From SG8-41 sp963699525 (GTDB lineage Bacteria; Pseudomonadota; Gammaproteobacteria; Burkholderiales; SG8-41): DNA of 64,000 nt. Location of the stretch: assembly GCA_963699525.1 (NCBI GenBank), contig CAVOUI010000009.1:248001-312000 (forward strand), given 5' to 3'. Positions 1 through 12,028 of the stretch are shown one piece after another; positions within the stretch are counted from its first letter, which is position 1, and every line of letters begins with the position of its first letter. The position numbers and the translations under genes were made by a program. The notes beneath the pieces are model-generated. The model was not told the origin of the DNA. It did no database searches and worked only from the letters and a program-made list of their open reading frames with translations.

Positions 1-2288
<2,288 letters not shown>

Positions 2289-2292
<4 letters not shown>

Positions 2293-4253
2293 ACGTCAGC
2301 CTCGACCTCGTTGCCTTTTTCCTCCATCCACGTGCAGCGCTTCTCGGCTTCCTTGCGCGACATCAGCATGTTGAAGAGGGCGAATGTTTTCGTCTTGTCC
2401 TCGATCCGCACCTGCAGCAGCCGCCGGGTGTCCGGATTCAGCGCCGTCTCCCAGAGCTGGTCCGGGTTCATCTCTCCCAGGCCCTTGAAGCGCTGGATCG
2501 AGACCGATTCCTTCCGCACGCCGTCATCGCGCGCGCGGTCGAGGATCGACTTCAGCTCGTCCTCGTCGAGCGCGTAGAGCTTCTTCGGCGAGCGCTTGCC
2601 GTGGCCGGGCACGTCCACCTTGTAGAGCGGCGGGCAGGCGATGTAGATGTGGCCCTTCTCGATCAGCTTCGGGAAGTGGCGGTAGAAGAGGGTGAGGAGC
2701 AGCACCGAGATGTGCGCGCCATCGACGTCCGCGTCGGTCATCGAGGCGATCTTGCCGTAGCGCAGGCCCGAGAGGTCGGGGTTGTCCTTCTCGTCGTGCG
2801 GGTCCACCCCGAGCGCGACCGCAATGTCGTGGATCTCGGCGTTGGAGAAGAGGAGTTCCCGCTTCACCTCCCACGAATTCAGCGCCTTGCCGCGCATGCG
2901 GTAGACCGCCTGGAAGCGCTTGTTGCGCGCCTGCTTGGCCGAGCCCCCCGCCGAGTCGCCCTCGACCAGGAAAAGCTCGTTGTCCTTGATGTCGGTGGAC
3001 TCGCAGTCGGTCAGCTTCTCCGGCAGCATCACCACGCTGGAAGACTTCCTGCGCTCGACCTTCTGTACCGTGCGCGAGCGCTCGATGGCCTGCTGGATGA
3101 CCCGATTGCAGATTTTCTTCCCGTGCTCGACGTTGCCGTTCATCCACAGCGCGAAGGGGTCGCGCACCATGGTCGAGACGAGCTTCACCGCGTCGCGGTT
3201 GGAGAGCTTCTCCTTGGTCTGGCCGTGGAACTGCGGCTCCAGAACCCTGGCCGCGAGCACGTAGACGCAGCACGACCACGCGTCTTCCGCGAGGAGCTTG
3301 ATGCCCTTGGGGGTGAGGGCGTGGTACTCGGCGAAGGATTTGACCGCCTCGAAGATGCCTTCGCGCAGGCCGGACTCGTGCGTGCCGCCGTCCGGAGTGG
3401 GGATCAGGTTCGCGTACGATTCGCCGCCGCCTTTGCCGTCCTCGACGAACGCGAACGCCCAGGCCGCGCCTTCGCCCGCGGCGAAGCCGTTGGCGTCCGC
3501 CTCGGCCACGAACTTCTCGCCGTCGTAGATCGGCGCGACCGCGGTCGCGTTGCCGATCAGCTCCGCGAGATAGCCCTTCATGCCCTCCGGGTAGTTCCAG
3601 GTCTTCTGCTTCGTCTCCTTCGCGGTCTCGACGTTGAGCGTGACTTTCACGCCCGGCAGCAGCACCGCCTTGGAGCGCACGATCCGCTCGAGGTCGTCCA
3701 GCTGCACCTTCGGGGAATCGAAGTACTTCTTGTTCGGCCAGATCCGGAGCGAGGTCCCGCTCGCGCGCTGCCCGCAGGTGCCGGTCTTGCGCAGCTTCTT
3801 CGCCACTCTTCCGTCGGCGAACGCGATCTGGTGGATCTCGCCGTCGCGCTTGATCTCGACCTCGAGCCGCTCGGACAGCGCGTTGGTGACGGATACGCCG
3901 ACGCCGTGCAGCCCGCCGGAGAACTTGTAGGCGGCATCCGCGTCGGCGCGCGAGAACTTGGCGCCCGCGTGGAGCTCGGTCATCACCAGCTCGACGGTGG
4001 GAATCTTCTCCTCGGGATGGATGCCCACCGGAATGCCGCGGCCGTTGTCGGTGACCGTGACCGAGCCGTCGAGGTGGACGGTGACGTCGATCTTGTCAGC
4101 GTGGCCGCCGAGGGCTTCGTCGGCCGCGTTGTCGATCGCTTCCTGGATGATGTGGGTGGGGTCGGAGGTCCGGGTATACATCCCCGGGAGCCGCTGGACG
4201 GGCTCGATGCCCCGCAATTTCTTGACTGAGCTCTCGTCGTATCGCTTCGCCAT
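2289..4253 (-). CDS. parE: DNA topoisomerase IV subunit B
   Basis: ATPase subunit of topoisomerase IV, 654 residues, full length for the family. The GHKL ATPase part shows DNAADEALGGHA, DNGRGIPVGIHP and GGLHGVGVSVTNALS. The TOPRIM part shows EGDSAGGSAKQARNK and DADVDGAHI, and the C-terminal QRFKGLGEMNPDQLWETT-like segment (here ETALNP) is typical. The length (654 rather than about 800) and the pairing with parC point to ParE rather than GyrB. It is the first gene of a parE-parC operon and reads leftward. Confidence 0.96.
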
Positions 4254-4263
4254 TCGGGACGAT

Positions 4264-4269
4264 ATTGTA
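4264..4269 (-). promoter_or_regulatory. possible -10 element of parE
   Basis: On the minus strand these bases read TACAAT, a 5/6 match to the sigma70 -10. They lie 10 bases upstream of the parE ATG, so the transcript would have almost no leader. No good -35 is visible at the normal spacing. Weak, position-based call. Confidence 0.3.
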
Positions 4270-4365
4270 ACCTGTTTTGAATCAAAGTACTACGTGGTCT
4301 TGCACCGCCGCGGGTTTCCCGCCACTATCTCGCCCTGCCACGAATTCAATCCAACGGAGTCCGCA

Positions 4366-5337
4366 ATGCGCAACAGCAATCGTTTGCCCGAGACATGCCT
4401 GCTACTGTGCCTTGCGGCTTTCGCCGCCTCCGCCATCGCCGCGGACTGGCCGGCGCGGCCGATCCGCTTCGTCACGCCCGCCGCGCCGGGCGGCACCACC
4501 GACGGCCTCTCGCGCATCTTCAGCGCGCGCCTGACCGAGACGCTCGGCACCCAGGTCATCGTGGACAACCGCGGGAGCGCCTCGGGCGTGCTCGCCGCCG
4601 AGATCGTCAGGGCCGCCGCGCCGGACGGCTACACGCTGTTCATGGCCTACCACCAGCACACGGTGAACGCGGCGCTGATGAAGCTTCCGTACCACCCGGT
4701 CAACGATTTCACCCCGATCACGCAGCTGACCGAAGCCGGGCTGGTGCTGGTCGTGCATCCGAGCTCGCCCGCGAAGAACTTCAAGGAGTTCCTGGAGTGG
4801 ACGCGCAACTACAAGGGCGCGCTCAACTTCGGATCGGCGGGGCTCGGCAGCGGCGGCCATCTCGCCGGCGAGCTCTACAATATCCAGGCCGGCGTGAAGG
4901 CGATCCACATCCCCTACAAGGGCGCCGGTCCCTCGCTGATCGCGCTGATGGGCGGCGAGTACCAGTTCAACTTCGCGGGGCTGGTGGGCGCATTGCCGCT
5001 CGCGCGCAGCGGCAAGATCCGCGCGATCGCGGTCACCACCGAGAAGCGCATCCCCGGCTACGAGGACATCCCGACCGTGAAGGAATCCGGCCTGCCCAAT
5101 TTCGTGGTGGTGGGGTGGTACGGCGTGCTCACGCCGCCGAAGATGCCGAAGCCGCTGGTGACGCGACTGCACGCCGAGCTCGTCAAGGTGCTGAACGAGC
5201 CCGCGACCAACAAGCGCATCGTCAACCTGGGCGGCACGCCCGTGGGCAGCGACCCTGAGTCGTTCCGCAAGTTCATGCTCGCGGACATGGACAAGTGGGC
5301 CGATGTCGTGAAGAAGAGCGGCGCCAAGGCGGAGTAG
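4366..5337 (+). CDS. Bug/TctC-family periplasmic substrate-binding protein
   Basis: Periplasmic solute receptor of the tripartite tricarboxylate transporter (Bug) family, 323 residues. It has a signal peptide of about 25 residues and then the diagnostic start of the mature protein (WPARPIRFVTPAAPGG). Family motifs include VDNRGSASG, APDGYTLFM, GSAGLGSGGHLAGELY and HIPYKGAGPSL. The ATG is chosen because GGAG lies 6 bases upstream and the signal peptide starts here. No TctA/TctB membrane subunits are nearby, as is common for these orphan receptors. It leads a group with a VOC protein, a hydroxyacid dehydrogenase and an FAH-family hydrolase, so the ligand is probably an organic acid. The ligand is unknown. 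Confidence 0.93.
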   Translation: MRNSNRLPETCLLLCLAAFAASAIAADWPARPIRFVTPAAPGGTTDGLSRIFSARLTETLGTQVIVDNRGSASGVLAAEIVRAAAPDGYTLFMAYHQHTVNAALMKLPYHPVNDFTPITQLTEAGLVLVVHPSSPAKNFKEFLEWTRNYKGALNFGSAGLGSGGHLAGELYNIQAGVKAIHIPYKGAGPSLIALMGGEYQFNFAGLVGALPLARSGKIRAIAVTTEKRIPGYEDIPTVKESGLPNFVVVGWYGVLTPPKMPKPLVTRLHAELVKVLNEPATNKRIVNLGGTPVGSDPESFRKFMLADMDKWADVVKKSGAKAE

Positions 5338-6226
5338 ATGTTCACCCGCCTCGACCACCTGATGATCTGCACGTCCGACCTCGGGCGGGGCATCGAGCAG
5401 TATCGGAAGCTCGGGCTTCAACATCCACGCCGGCGGGATCCACCCGGGGAAGGGCACCCACAACGCCATTGCGTTGAACGAGGAGGACTACCTCGAGCTG
5501 CTGGCGATCCGTGACCCGGCCGAGCAGCGGGCGGCGGCCCGGCCCGGCAGCTACCAGGACGGTCTCGAGCGCTTCATCGCGGAGGGCGGCGGGATCCGCT
5601 TCGTGATCATTCAAAGCGACGACCTCGCGGCGGACGTCGCCGCGATGCGCGCCCGCGGCGTGGACGTCAGCGATGCGATCGACGCCGGCCGACGCACTCC
5701 GGCCGGCCTGGCGCTCAAGTGGAAGGCCGCGACGCTCGGCCCGAAAAATCCGCTGCCGATCTTCTTCATCCAGCACCTGACGCCGATGGCGGAACGCCGC
5801 AAGCAGCTACCGGATGCCGGCCCCCATCCCAACGGCGTGCGCTTTCTCGAGCGCGCCTACATCGTCGTGCAGGACCTCGAGGCTTCGGTGGCGGCCTACT
5901 CGAAAGTGCTGGGTGTGTCCCAGCCGCGGATGTACAAGGGCACGGTGATCATGTCGCACATGGCCGTGTTTCAGTTCGGCCCCGCCGGCCTCACCCTCGC
6001 GCATCCGTACGCGCCGGGGCCGGCCGCCGACGCGCTCGAACGTCGTGGCCCCGGCCCGTTCCAGGCGCTCTATCGCACCACCAGCATGGGCGCGGCCGCG
6101 CGCTGGATGGAAGCACAAGGACTGCCGCCCCCTGCGCGCGGCGTGCGCGACACCGGCGAGCACGCGATGCTGGTGCCGCCCCGCGACGCTTGCGGCGCCT
6201 ATATCGGCTTCGTCGGCCCGGAGTAG
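5338..6226 (+). CDS. VOC (glyoxalase-like) family protein, frame broken once
   Basis: About 296 residues and two beta-alpha-beta-beta-beta modules of the vicinal oxygen chelate fold (FTRLDHLMICTSDLGRG at the start; FLERAYIVVQDLEASVAAY at mid-protein). Members are metal-dependent dioxygenases, isomerases or glyoxalases; the reaction here is not identifiable. The ATG directly follows the stop of the receptor gene. After about 25 codons the frame breaks in a GGG run near 5413-5415: removing one G gives LGFNIHAGGIHPGKGTHNA, and the second frame is open to 6226. Together with the flanking genes it looks like part of a catabolic operon. Confidence 0.82.
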
Positions 6227-6231
6227 CCCCA

Positions 6232-7278
6232 ATGCCTGCTCGCAAGACTGTCTTCTGGTTCGACGACGGCAAGCGCCCCAACGTCGCCGATGAGCTCGAG
6301 AAAGAGAAGGACATCACGCTCCACCGCCTCGCCTACAACGGGCCGAAAGCGGACCTCTGGGGCGCGATGTCCGCCTCGCACGTCTACTGCATTACCTCCA
6401 CGCGCCAGGAGCAGCCCGAGGAATTTCGCGCCCATGCGGCGCTGCTCGCGCGCTGCCCCGATCTCCTCGTGGTGTCCTCGAGCGGCGCGGGCTACGACAC
6501 GGTGGACGTCGCGGCGTGCACTGCGGCTGGCGTGATCGTGGTGAACCAGTCGGGTGGCAATGCCGACGCCGTCGCGGAGCACGCGGTGGCGATGATGCTC
6601 TCGCTCACCAAGAACATCCCGCAGACCGACCGGTCCCTGCGTTCCGCCCAACGCGCCCCGCGGGAAAAATTCAAGGGCTGGAATGCCCACGGCCGCACGG
6701 TCGGCGTCATCGGCATCGGCAACACCGGCCGCCGCGTCGCGCGCATCTGCGGCCTGGGACTGCAGATGAAGGTGCTCGCCTGCGATCCCTACCTCACGGC
6801 GGAAGAGATCCAGGCGCGCGGCGCGGCCAAGGTGGATCTCCCGACGCTACTCGCACAATCGCGCTTCATTTCAGTCCACTGCCCCTACAACGACGAGACC
6901 CGCAACATGATCGGCGCCCGCGAGCTTGCCGCGATGCAGCCCGGTTCCTACCTGGTCACGACGGCGCGCGGCGGAATCGTGGATGAGTACGCGCTCGCGG
7001 AGGCGCTCAAGTCCGGCCACCTCGCCGGCGCGGGTGTGGACGTGTGGAACGAGGAACCGCCGCCGCTCTCGCACCCGCTCCTCGCGCTCGACAACGTGCT
7101 CGCCACCTATCACACCGCTGGCATCACGCAGGATTCACGCGAGAACATGCGCACCTGGAACGCGCAGCAGGTCGCCGGCATTCTGCGCGGCGAGCGCCCC
7201 CCGCGCCTCATCAACCCGGACGCGTGGCCAAGCTTCGCGCAGCGTTTCGAGCGCATCTTCGGCTTCCGGCCCAAATAG
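6232..7278 (+). CDS. D-isomer-specific 2-hydroxyacid dehydrogenase family protein
   Basis: NAD(P)-dependent oxidoreductase of the phosphoglycerate dehydrogenase-like superfamily, 348 residues. The Rossmann motif GVIGIGNTGRRVAR is at about 158-171. The catalytic Arg (TARGGIVDE, R246), Glu (WNEEPPP, E275) and His (YHTAG, H294) triad is complete. Substrate-binding and nucleotide-binding domains have normal proportions. The start lies 6 bases after the previous stop. Its neighbours (VOC protein, FAH-family hydrolase, periplasmic receptor) suggest oxidation or reduction of a hydroxy-acid intermediate; substrate unknown. Confidence 0.9.
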   Translation: MPARKTVFWFDDGKRPNVADELEKEKDITLHRLAYNGPKADLWGAMSASHVYCITSTRQEQPEEFRAHAALLARCPDLLVVSSSGAGYDTVDVAACTAAGVIVVNQSGGNADAVAEHAVAMMLSLTKNIPQTDRSLRSAQRAPREKFKGWNAHGRTVGVIGIGNTGRRVARICGLGLQMKVLACDPYLTAEEIQARGAAKVDLPTLLAQSRFISVHCPYNDETRNMIGARELAAMQPGSYLVTTARGGIVDEYALAEALKSGHLAGAGVDVWNEEPPPLSHPLLALDNVLATYHTAGITQDSRENMRTWNAQQVAGILRGERPPRLINPDAWPSFAQRFERIFGFRPK

Positions 7279-7287
7279 CGAGCCATC

Positions 7288-8187
7288 ATGCGCGCCCGCA
7301 ACATGACCTTCTGCACCCTCGCCGGACGCGGCGGCGGCACCCTGGGATTGAGGACGGAGCGGGGCATCCTGGACGTGGCCAGGGCATCCGCGCTCTTCCG
7401 GATCAAGGCGCCGGCGGACATCCACGCCGTGATCGAAGGCGCCGACTGCGGGCCGTTGAAGAAGCTCGCCGACAAGGCATTGAGCGACAAGCGCGGCCGG
7501 AGCGTGCTGATTCCGGAGGCGCGCGCGCGCTTCGGCCCGGCCGTGCCGCGCCCCGGCAAGATCATCTGCGTCGGGCTGAACTACCGCCGGCACGCTCAGG
7601 AGACCGGCAACCCCATCCCGCCGGTGCCGATTCTTTTCAGCAAGTACCACAACACGCTCGTCGGCCATCGCGGCAGGATTCCCCTGCCGGTGAAGGTGTC
7701 CTCGCAGTTCGACTACGAGGTGGAGCTGGTGGTGGTGATCGGGAAGACGGCGCGCGACGTGCCGGAGGAGAAGTCGCTGTCCTGCGTCTTCGGTTACGCC
7801 AACGGCAACGATTTCTCGGCACGCGATCTCATGCGGGTGACGAGCCAGTTGATGCTCGGCAAGACCTGCGACGGCTTCGCGCCGCTCGGCCCCTGGGTCG
7901 TCACCGCGGACCAGGTTCCCGATCCGCAGAATCTCAGGATCGCTACCTGGGTGAACGGCGAGAAGCGCCAGGACTCGAACACCTCCGACATGATCTTCAG
8001 CTGCGCGCAGATCGTGAGCTACTGCTCGCGCCACCTGACGCTCGCGCCCGGCGACATCATCTACACCGGAACGCCGCAGGGCGTGATCCTCGGCTATCCG
8101 CCCGAGAAGCGCGTGTGGCTCAAGCCCGGCGACAGAGTCGTCACCGAAGTCGAGAAGTGCGGCAGGCTCGAGGTCACGCTCGCCTGA
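7288..8187 (+). CDS. fumarylacetoacetate hydrolase (FAH) family protein
   Basis: 299 residues. The FAH catalytic domain begins at about residue 88 (PGKIICVGLNYRRHAQETG), with metal ligands in FDYEVELVVVIG (E144, E146) and GNDFSARD. The C-terminal YTGTPQGVILG loop is typical. Members hydrolyse or decarboxylate beta-diketo or 2-oxo-hept-ene-dioate type acids (e.g. 5-carboxymethyl-2-hydroxymuconate isomerase, acylpyruvases). It is the last gene of the 4.3-8.2 kb group and its stop faces the stop of a leftward Bug gene 4 bases away. Confidence 0.9.
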   Translation: MRARNMTFCTLAGRGGGTLGLRTERGILDVARASALFRIKAPADIHAVIEGADCGPLKKLADKALSDKRGRSVLIPEARARFGPAVPRPGKIICVGLNYRRHAQETGNPIPPVPILFSKYHNTLVGHRGRIPLPVKVSSQFDYEVELVVVIGKTARDVPEEKSLSCVFGYANGNDFSARDLMRVTSQLMLGKTCDGFAPLGPWVVTADQVPDPQNLRIATWVNGEKRQDSNTSDMIFSCAQIVSYCSRHLTLAPGDIIYTGTPQGVILGYPPEKRVWLKPGDRVVTEVEKCGRLEVTLA

Positions 8188-8191
8188 GGCC

Positions 8192-9161
8192 TCAGAGCTG
8201 CTTGAAGCCGATGTCGCGCGCGACCTTGCCCCACTTTTCCGTGTCCCGGCGGATGATGTTGGCGAAGAATTCCGGCGACTCGGTGTAGATCTCGAGCCCG
8301 TAGGAGTCGAGCTTCTCGCGCACGTCGGGCTGCGCCACCGCGCGGTTCATCTCTTTGTTGAGCAGCAGCACGATCTCGCGCGGGGTGCCGGCGGGCGCGA
8401 TGAATCCGAACCAGCCGCTGTTCTCGTAGCCCGGGCAGCGTTTCCGCGATCGTCGGGTAATCGGGGTACTTGGGCGAGCGCGTGGCGCGGCCGATGCCGA
8501 GGAGCTTCAGCCGGCCGGCGTTGACGTAGGGCTAGACCGAGACGAAGGAGGTGATCGTCGCGTCGACCCGCCCGCTCATGAGGTCGGTCATGATGGGCGC
8601 CACGCCGTTATAGGGCACGTGCAGGTAGGTGAAGCCGCCCAGGGTGCGCAGCAGCTCGACCGAGAAGTGGATGTAGGCGCCTTCACCGTTGCTGCCGAAA
8701 ACGAGCTTGCCGGGGTTGGCCTTCCCGTAGGCGACCAGGTCTTTCACGTTCTTGAACGGCACGGTGGGGTGCACCACCAGCGCGAGGAAATTGCTCACCG
8801 GGATCTGGATCGGCACGAAATCCCTCAGCGTGTCGTAGGCGACCTTCTTGTGGGTGATCGGCACGACCACCATGTTCCCGCCCTGGCCGCAGCCGATGGT
8901 GTAGCCGTCCGGCTTGGCCTGGGCGATGAGCGTGAGGCCAAGCTGGCCGCCGGCACCGACCCGGTTGTCCACCGTGAGCGCCTGCCCCAGGCGCTCGCCG
9001 ACCTTCTGCCCGATCAGGCGCGCGAGCACGTCGCAGCTGTCCCCCGGCGCCGCGGGGACGATGACGCGGATCGCCCGGGTCGGGTAGGCCTGTGCGTGGA
9101 CGCCGGCCGCGGGCAAACCGGCGACGGCGATGAGGATCAACGAGAACGCAAAGCGGATCAT
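8192..9161 (-). pseudogene. Bug/TctC-family receptor, disrupted
   Basis: The N-terminal 209 residues are a normal Bug receptor with signal peptide (AQAYPTRAIRVIVPAAPGDSC, VDNRVGAGG, HVPYNGVAPIMTDL). A TAG stop near 8532 then interrupts the otherwise continuous TSFVSV-stop-PYVNAGRLK. A second lesion near 8435 (CCCGGG, one extra base) separates ETLPG from YENSGWFGF. The rest runs to a TGA at 8192. The nonsense codon looks like CAG to TAG. This is the only gene in the window with both a nonsense and a frame lesion, so true decay is more likely here than elsewhere. Confidence 0.8.
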
Positions 9162-9225
9162 GGGGTCTCCTCCCGGGAATGGTTGTACGGAAGAGTATCG
9201 CGCCAGGACCCGCCTCCTGCCAAGC

Positions 9226-10156
9226 TTACTTTTTCAGCGGGCCGAAAAACTTGCCGCTCGCGAGCGCGCCGGCATAGCTGCGCCAGGCGTAATCGAAATT
9301 CCCCGTCTGGCCCAGGCTGAAGGCAGCCGCGGTCAATGCGCTGACGAAGGTGATCTGCATCTCTTCGGTGGCGGCCGAATCTTCTGCCAGGTCAAACGGC
9401 GCGACCTTGATGCGGAACTCGGCATCCTCGTGGTGCGCGTCCGTGATCGAGATCTCGGCGACGTTGTTCCGGATGTAGAAGAAGAAGTAGTTGCGGTCGC
9501 GCACCGGGGAGACCCGCTCATCCGCCCCGAGCAGCATCACCGGCTTGGCGACCTTTCTGAGGAACCCGGGCAGCTCCTTGCCGGTGCCCGCGGCATCGAG
9601 CAGGATGCCGCCCGCGGCGGGCGCGCCTTCGGCCAGCGCGATCGCGACCGCGGCGCCGCCGTACGAGTGGCCGACGAGGATGATCCGGTTGACGTCGATG
9701 CGGGGGTCGATGAGTTCCGGCCGGCGGCGGATCAGCGCCGCGATGCGCGCGAGGGTCCTGCCATTCGCCACCCATGGACCGTTGTTGGGCAGAGTCACGG
9801 CCAGGCTGTGTATGCCCCAACTCGCCAGGTGATAGGCCTGGTAGGCGTGATCGTCCTTCGTGTTGTCGTGCCCGTGGAGCAGGATCGCGAGCGGGGCTTT
9901 TTCCGCGGGGGCGGACAGATACAGGTCCGCGGCGATACGCTCGGTCGCGGACAATTGCAGTTCCCGGTCCTTCACGTCAACAGCGAACGGCCCGCGCGGC
10001 CGGAACTGGTCCACGTCCGCCTGGTGGGTCAGCAGGTAGTTTCCGCAGCTCGATCGAGTTCGCGGGCTTCAACGGCGTCACGCCGGTGGAAGGAAGCCTT
10101 GCGCAGCCGCCCGCGAGCGCGAGCCAGGCGATGGCGAACCCGACGCGGTATTTCAC
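9226..10156 (-). CDS. alpha/beta-hydrolase lipoprotein, frame broken once
   Basis: Serine hydrolase. The nucleophile motif is GHSYGG, with HGHDNTKDD upstream forming the oxyanion region and a late D/H pair (GADERVSP; DAHHEDAE). The N-terminus, in another frame, is a lipoprotein signal (AIAWLALAGGCARLPS, lipobox Cys). An AAA run near 10040 carries one extra base: removing it gives ELRNYLLTHQADVDQF and joins the two parts. A GTG at 10156 is the best start; no clear ribosome site is seen. Likely anchored to a membrane on the periplasmic side. Substrate unknown. Confidence 0.75.
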
Positions 10157-10238
10157 CCTGTTTTTTTGCCGGGCGCTCCAATAGAATCGCACCAAGGCTA
10201 CGCCGCCGGTCTCAGCCCGGCATGACGCATACGAACCC

Positions 10239-11174
10239 ATGATAGCCCTCAAGAATACCAGCACGCGCGTCGCTGTCCTGCTCGTCCTGTCTGTCCTGTG
10301 GATCGGAGCCGCACATTCCCAGCAACCCGGCAGCCCGGCATTCGACCAGGAAACCAAGAAACAGGAAGCGATCTACCACAGCCAGGGGGAAAACGTGCCC
10401 TCCGGCTACGTCGTCGGAAGATCGCTCCTGTCCTACGCCTCCATTCTTCCCACCGGCTTTGATGGCTCGCTGGCCAGTCTCGGTCCACGCGATCGTTGGC
10501 TCGACATCGGAGCGGGCGAGGGCAACGCGGTACTGGATTATTACACTGAACTCTACGATTCGATGCACTTTGAGGGACGCGAGCGGCGCGGCACGAAGGC
10601 GCAGGCGGTCGCGATCTCCATCGAGGACCGGCGCACGCCCGAATGGCATGAGACGGCCGCGCGCCTCGAGCCCGGCAAGATTCGATATCTGCACGGCAAG
10701 CGCTTGCGCGAGTACTCGGCGGAGGATCTCGGGCGGTTCCACCTCGTGACCGACGTGATCGGGGGCTTCTCCTATGCGCAGTACCTGTCCGTGTTCATGG
10801 AGAATGTCCTGAGCGTCATGGATTTGAACGCCACCTTCTACACGCTTCTGCTCGACGTGCGTACGGAAGTTCCCGCGGATCCAAGCCTTTACAAGGATTT
10901 GCTGCTCCTGACTGAAATAGAAGCGCCCGACGGCTCCGAGGTCAAGGTTTGTTCCTGGTTGAAGAGCATCAGTTGCGTGCAGGTGAGCTGCGAGCTCAAC
11001 ACGGAAATGAAGCGGCCCTTCGAGCTCTATCGGATCCAGAAGGTCTGCGAAAAGGTCGCGGTTCCGTCGCTGGTGCCACTGAGCTACGTCGCCGGGACTC
11101 CACCCACGCGGCGATATCGCATGGGAGCTCCACGGCCGGACCTGCTCGAGGCGCTGCGCCCGATCGACGAGTGA
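10239..11174 (+). CDS. predicted exported protein with a methyltransferase-like motif
   Basis: 311 residues. The first 27 form a signal peptide (VAVLLVLSVLWIGAAHSQ). Residues around 87-97 read RWLDIGAGEGNAV, which is motif I of class I SAM-dependent methyltransferases, preceded by a region typical of exported proteins. The remainder is unfamiliar, with four cysteines between about 235 and 270. It is divergent from the lipoprotein hydrolase at 9226-10156, 82 bases away. The fold is inferred from one motif only. An enzyme using SAM outside the cytoplasm would be odd, so the signal may be an anchor or the motif may be coincidental. Confidence 0.6.
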   Translation: MIALKNTSTRVAVLLVLSVLWIGAAHSQQPGSPAFDQETKKQEAIYHSQGENVPSGYVVGRSLLSYASILPTGFDGSLASLGPRDRWLDIGAGEGNAVLDYYTELYDSMHFEGRERRGTKAQAVAISIEDRRTPEWHETAARLEPGKIRYLHGKRLREYSAEDLGRFHLVTDVIGGFSYAQYLSVFMENVLSVMDLNATFYTLLLDVRTEVPADPSLYKDLLLLTEIEAPDGSEVKVCSWLKSISCVQVSCELNTEMKRPFELYRIQKVCEKVAVPSLVPLSYVAGTPPTRRYRMGAPRPDLLEALRPIDE

Positions 11175-11210
11175 CGGGCGCCGGCAGGCACGCGTGCCCG
11201 GCGGTCCCGG

Positions 11211-11489
11211 TCAGTCGAGCCGTTCCCACCAGGGATAGCCAGTCTGGGCGGCATAGCGGGCCCGGCTGATATTGTTGGGCCGGACGTTCGTCTCGGCGCA
11301 CCAGGCGAGGAACTTGTCCACGCTGACGTACACCTTCTCGATCGCGACGGTGCCGGCGGCCTCCTGTATGCTCCGGTCCACGCCGGCGCAGAATTCCGCG
11401 TAGTCGAACGGGAAGTCCCCGGGGCACGCGGCCTGCAGTTTCGGATACTCGGCCGCGGAGACGAAGAACGTGTAGGAGACTGCCTTCAT
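11211..11489 (-). CDS. small hypothetical protein
   Basis: 92 residues from the MKAVSYTFFVS start; the frame is open upstream to 11561, but that would overlap the divergent gene. It is not recognised. Features: an aromatic-rich C-terminus (TGYPWWERLD) and three Cys (CPGDFPFDY, FCAGVD, WCAETN). No signal peptide in the short form. No clear ribosome-binding site. Confidence 0.5.
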   Translation of the reverse strand: MKAVSYTFFVSAAEYPKLQAACPGDFPFDYAEFCAGVDRSIQEAAGTVAIEKVYVSVDKFLAWCAETNVRPNNISRARYAAQTGYPWWERLD

Positions 11490-11536
11490 CGAAGCAGATG
11501 ACTGCCCCGGCGCTCGCGCATGAAAGGAAAACAAGC

Positions 11537-11950
11537 ATGCCACAAGAAGCCTTGAAAGCAAGCTGCCTGTGCGGGGCGGTGCGGTTCGAGATCGCGCCGC
11601 CGTTCTCGGGGTTCCGCTACTGCCATTGCAGCCGCTGCCGCAAGGCGACGGGCAGCGCGCACGCCGCGAACATCTTCCTGCCCCAGACCCAGCTCACCTG
11701 GCTCGCGGGCGAATCGCTGATCAAGCGCTTCGACCTGCCCGGCGCCAAGCGCTTCGCCGTGTGCTTCTGCACCCAGTGCGGCACGCGCGTGCCGCACAAA
11801 ATACCCGGGACGGAAAACTATCTCGTGCCCGCCGGAATTCTGGACCAGAGCCCGGAGATGCGGCCGGAGGGGAGCATCTTCTGGGGATCGCGGGCGCCGT
11901 GGTTCGTCGAGACCCCGGCGCTGCCGAAGCACGACGAGTACGCCAAGTAA
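11537..11950 (+). CDS. GFA family (CENP-V/Mss4-like) zinc protein
   Basis: 137 residues of the glutathione-dependent formaldehyde-activating enzyme family. The Zn-binding Cys sets are present: CLCGAVRF near residue 10, CHCSRCRKATG near 33 and FCTQCGTRVP near 78. The ATG is preceded by AAAGGA at a suitable distance. Family members activate formaldehyde-glutathione adducts or are uncharacterised; the precise role here cannot be told. It sits alone between a hypothetical gene and an MFS pair. Confidence 0.85.
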   Translation: MPQEALKASCLCGAVRFEIAPPFSGFRYCHCSRCRKATGSAHAANIFLPQTQLTWLAGESLIKRFDLPGAKRFAVCFCTQCGTRVPHKIPGTENYLVPAGILDQSPEMRPEGSIFWGSRAPWFVETPALPKHDEYAK

Positions 11951-12028
11951 CTCGCCCGGCTCGCGCCGGCGCGAGGGAGTTGACACAGCGCAATCTTCCG
12001 CGCAGCGCCGGGTGCTATCGTTCGCGCC

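Noticed and set aside
4270..4290. Possible FNR-like palindrome (TTGAATCAA) upstream of parE
   Set aside because: The half sites lack the 4-base spacer, so the geometry does not fit FNR.
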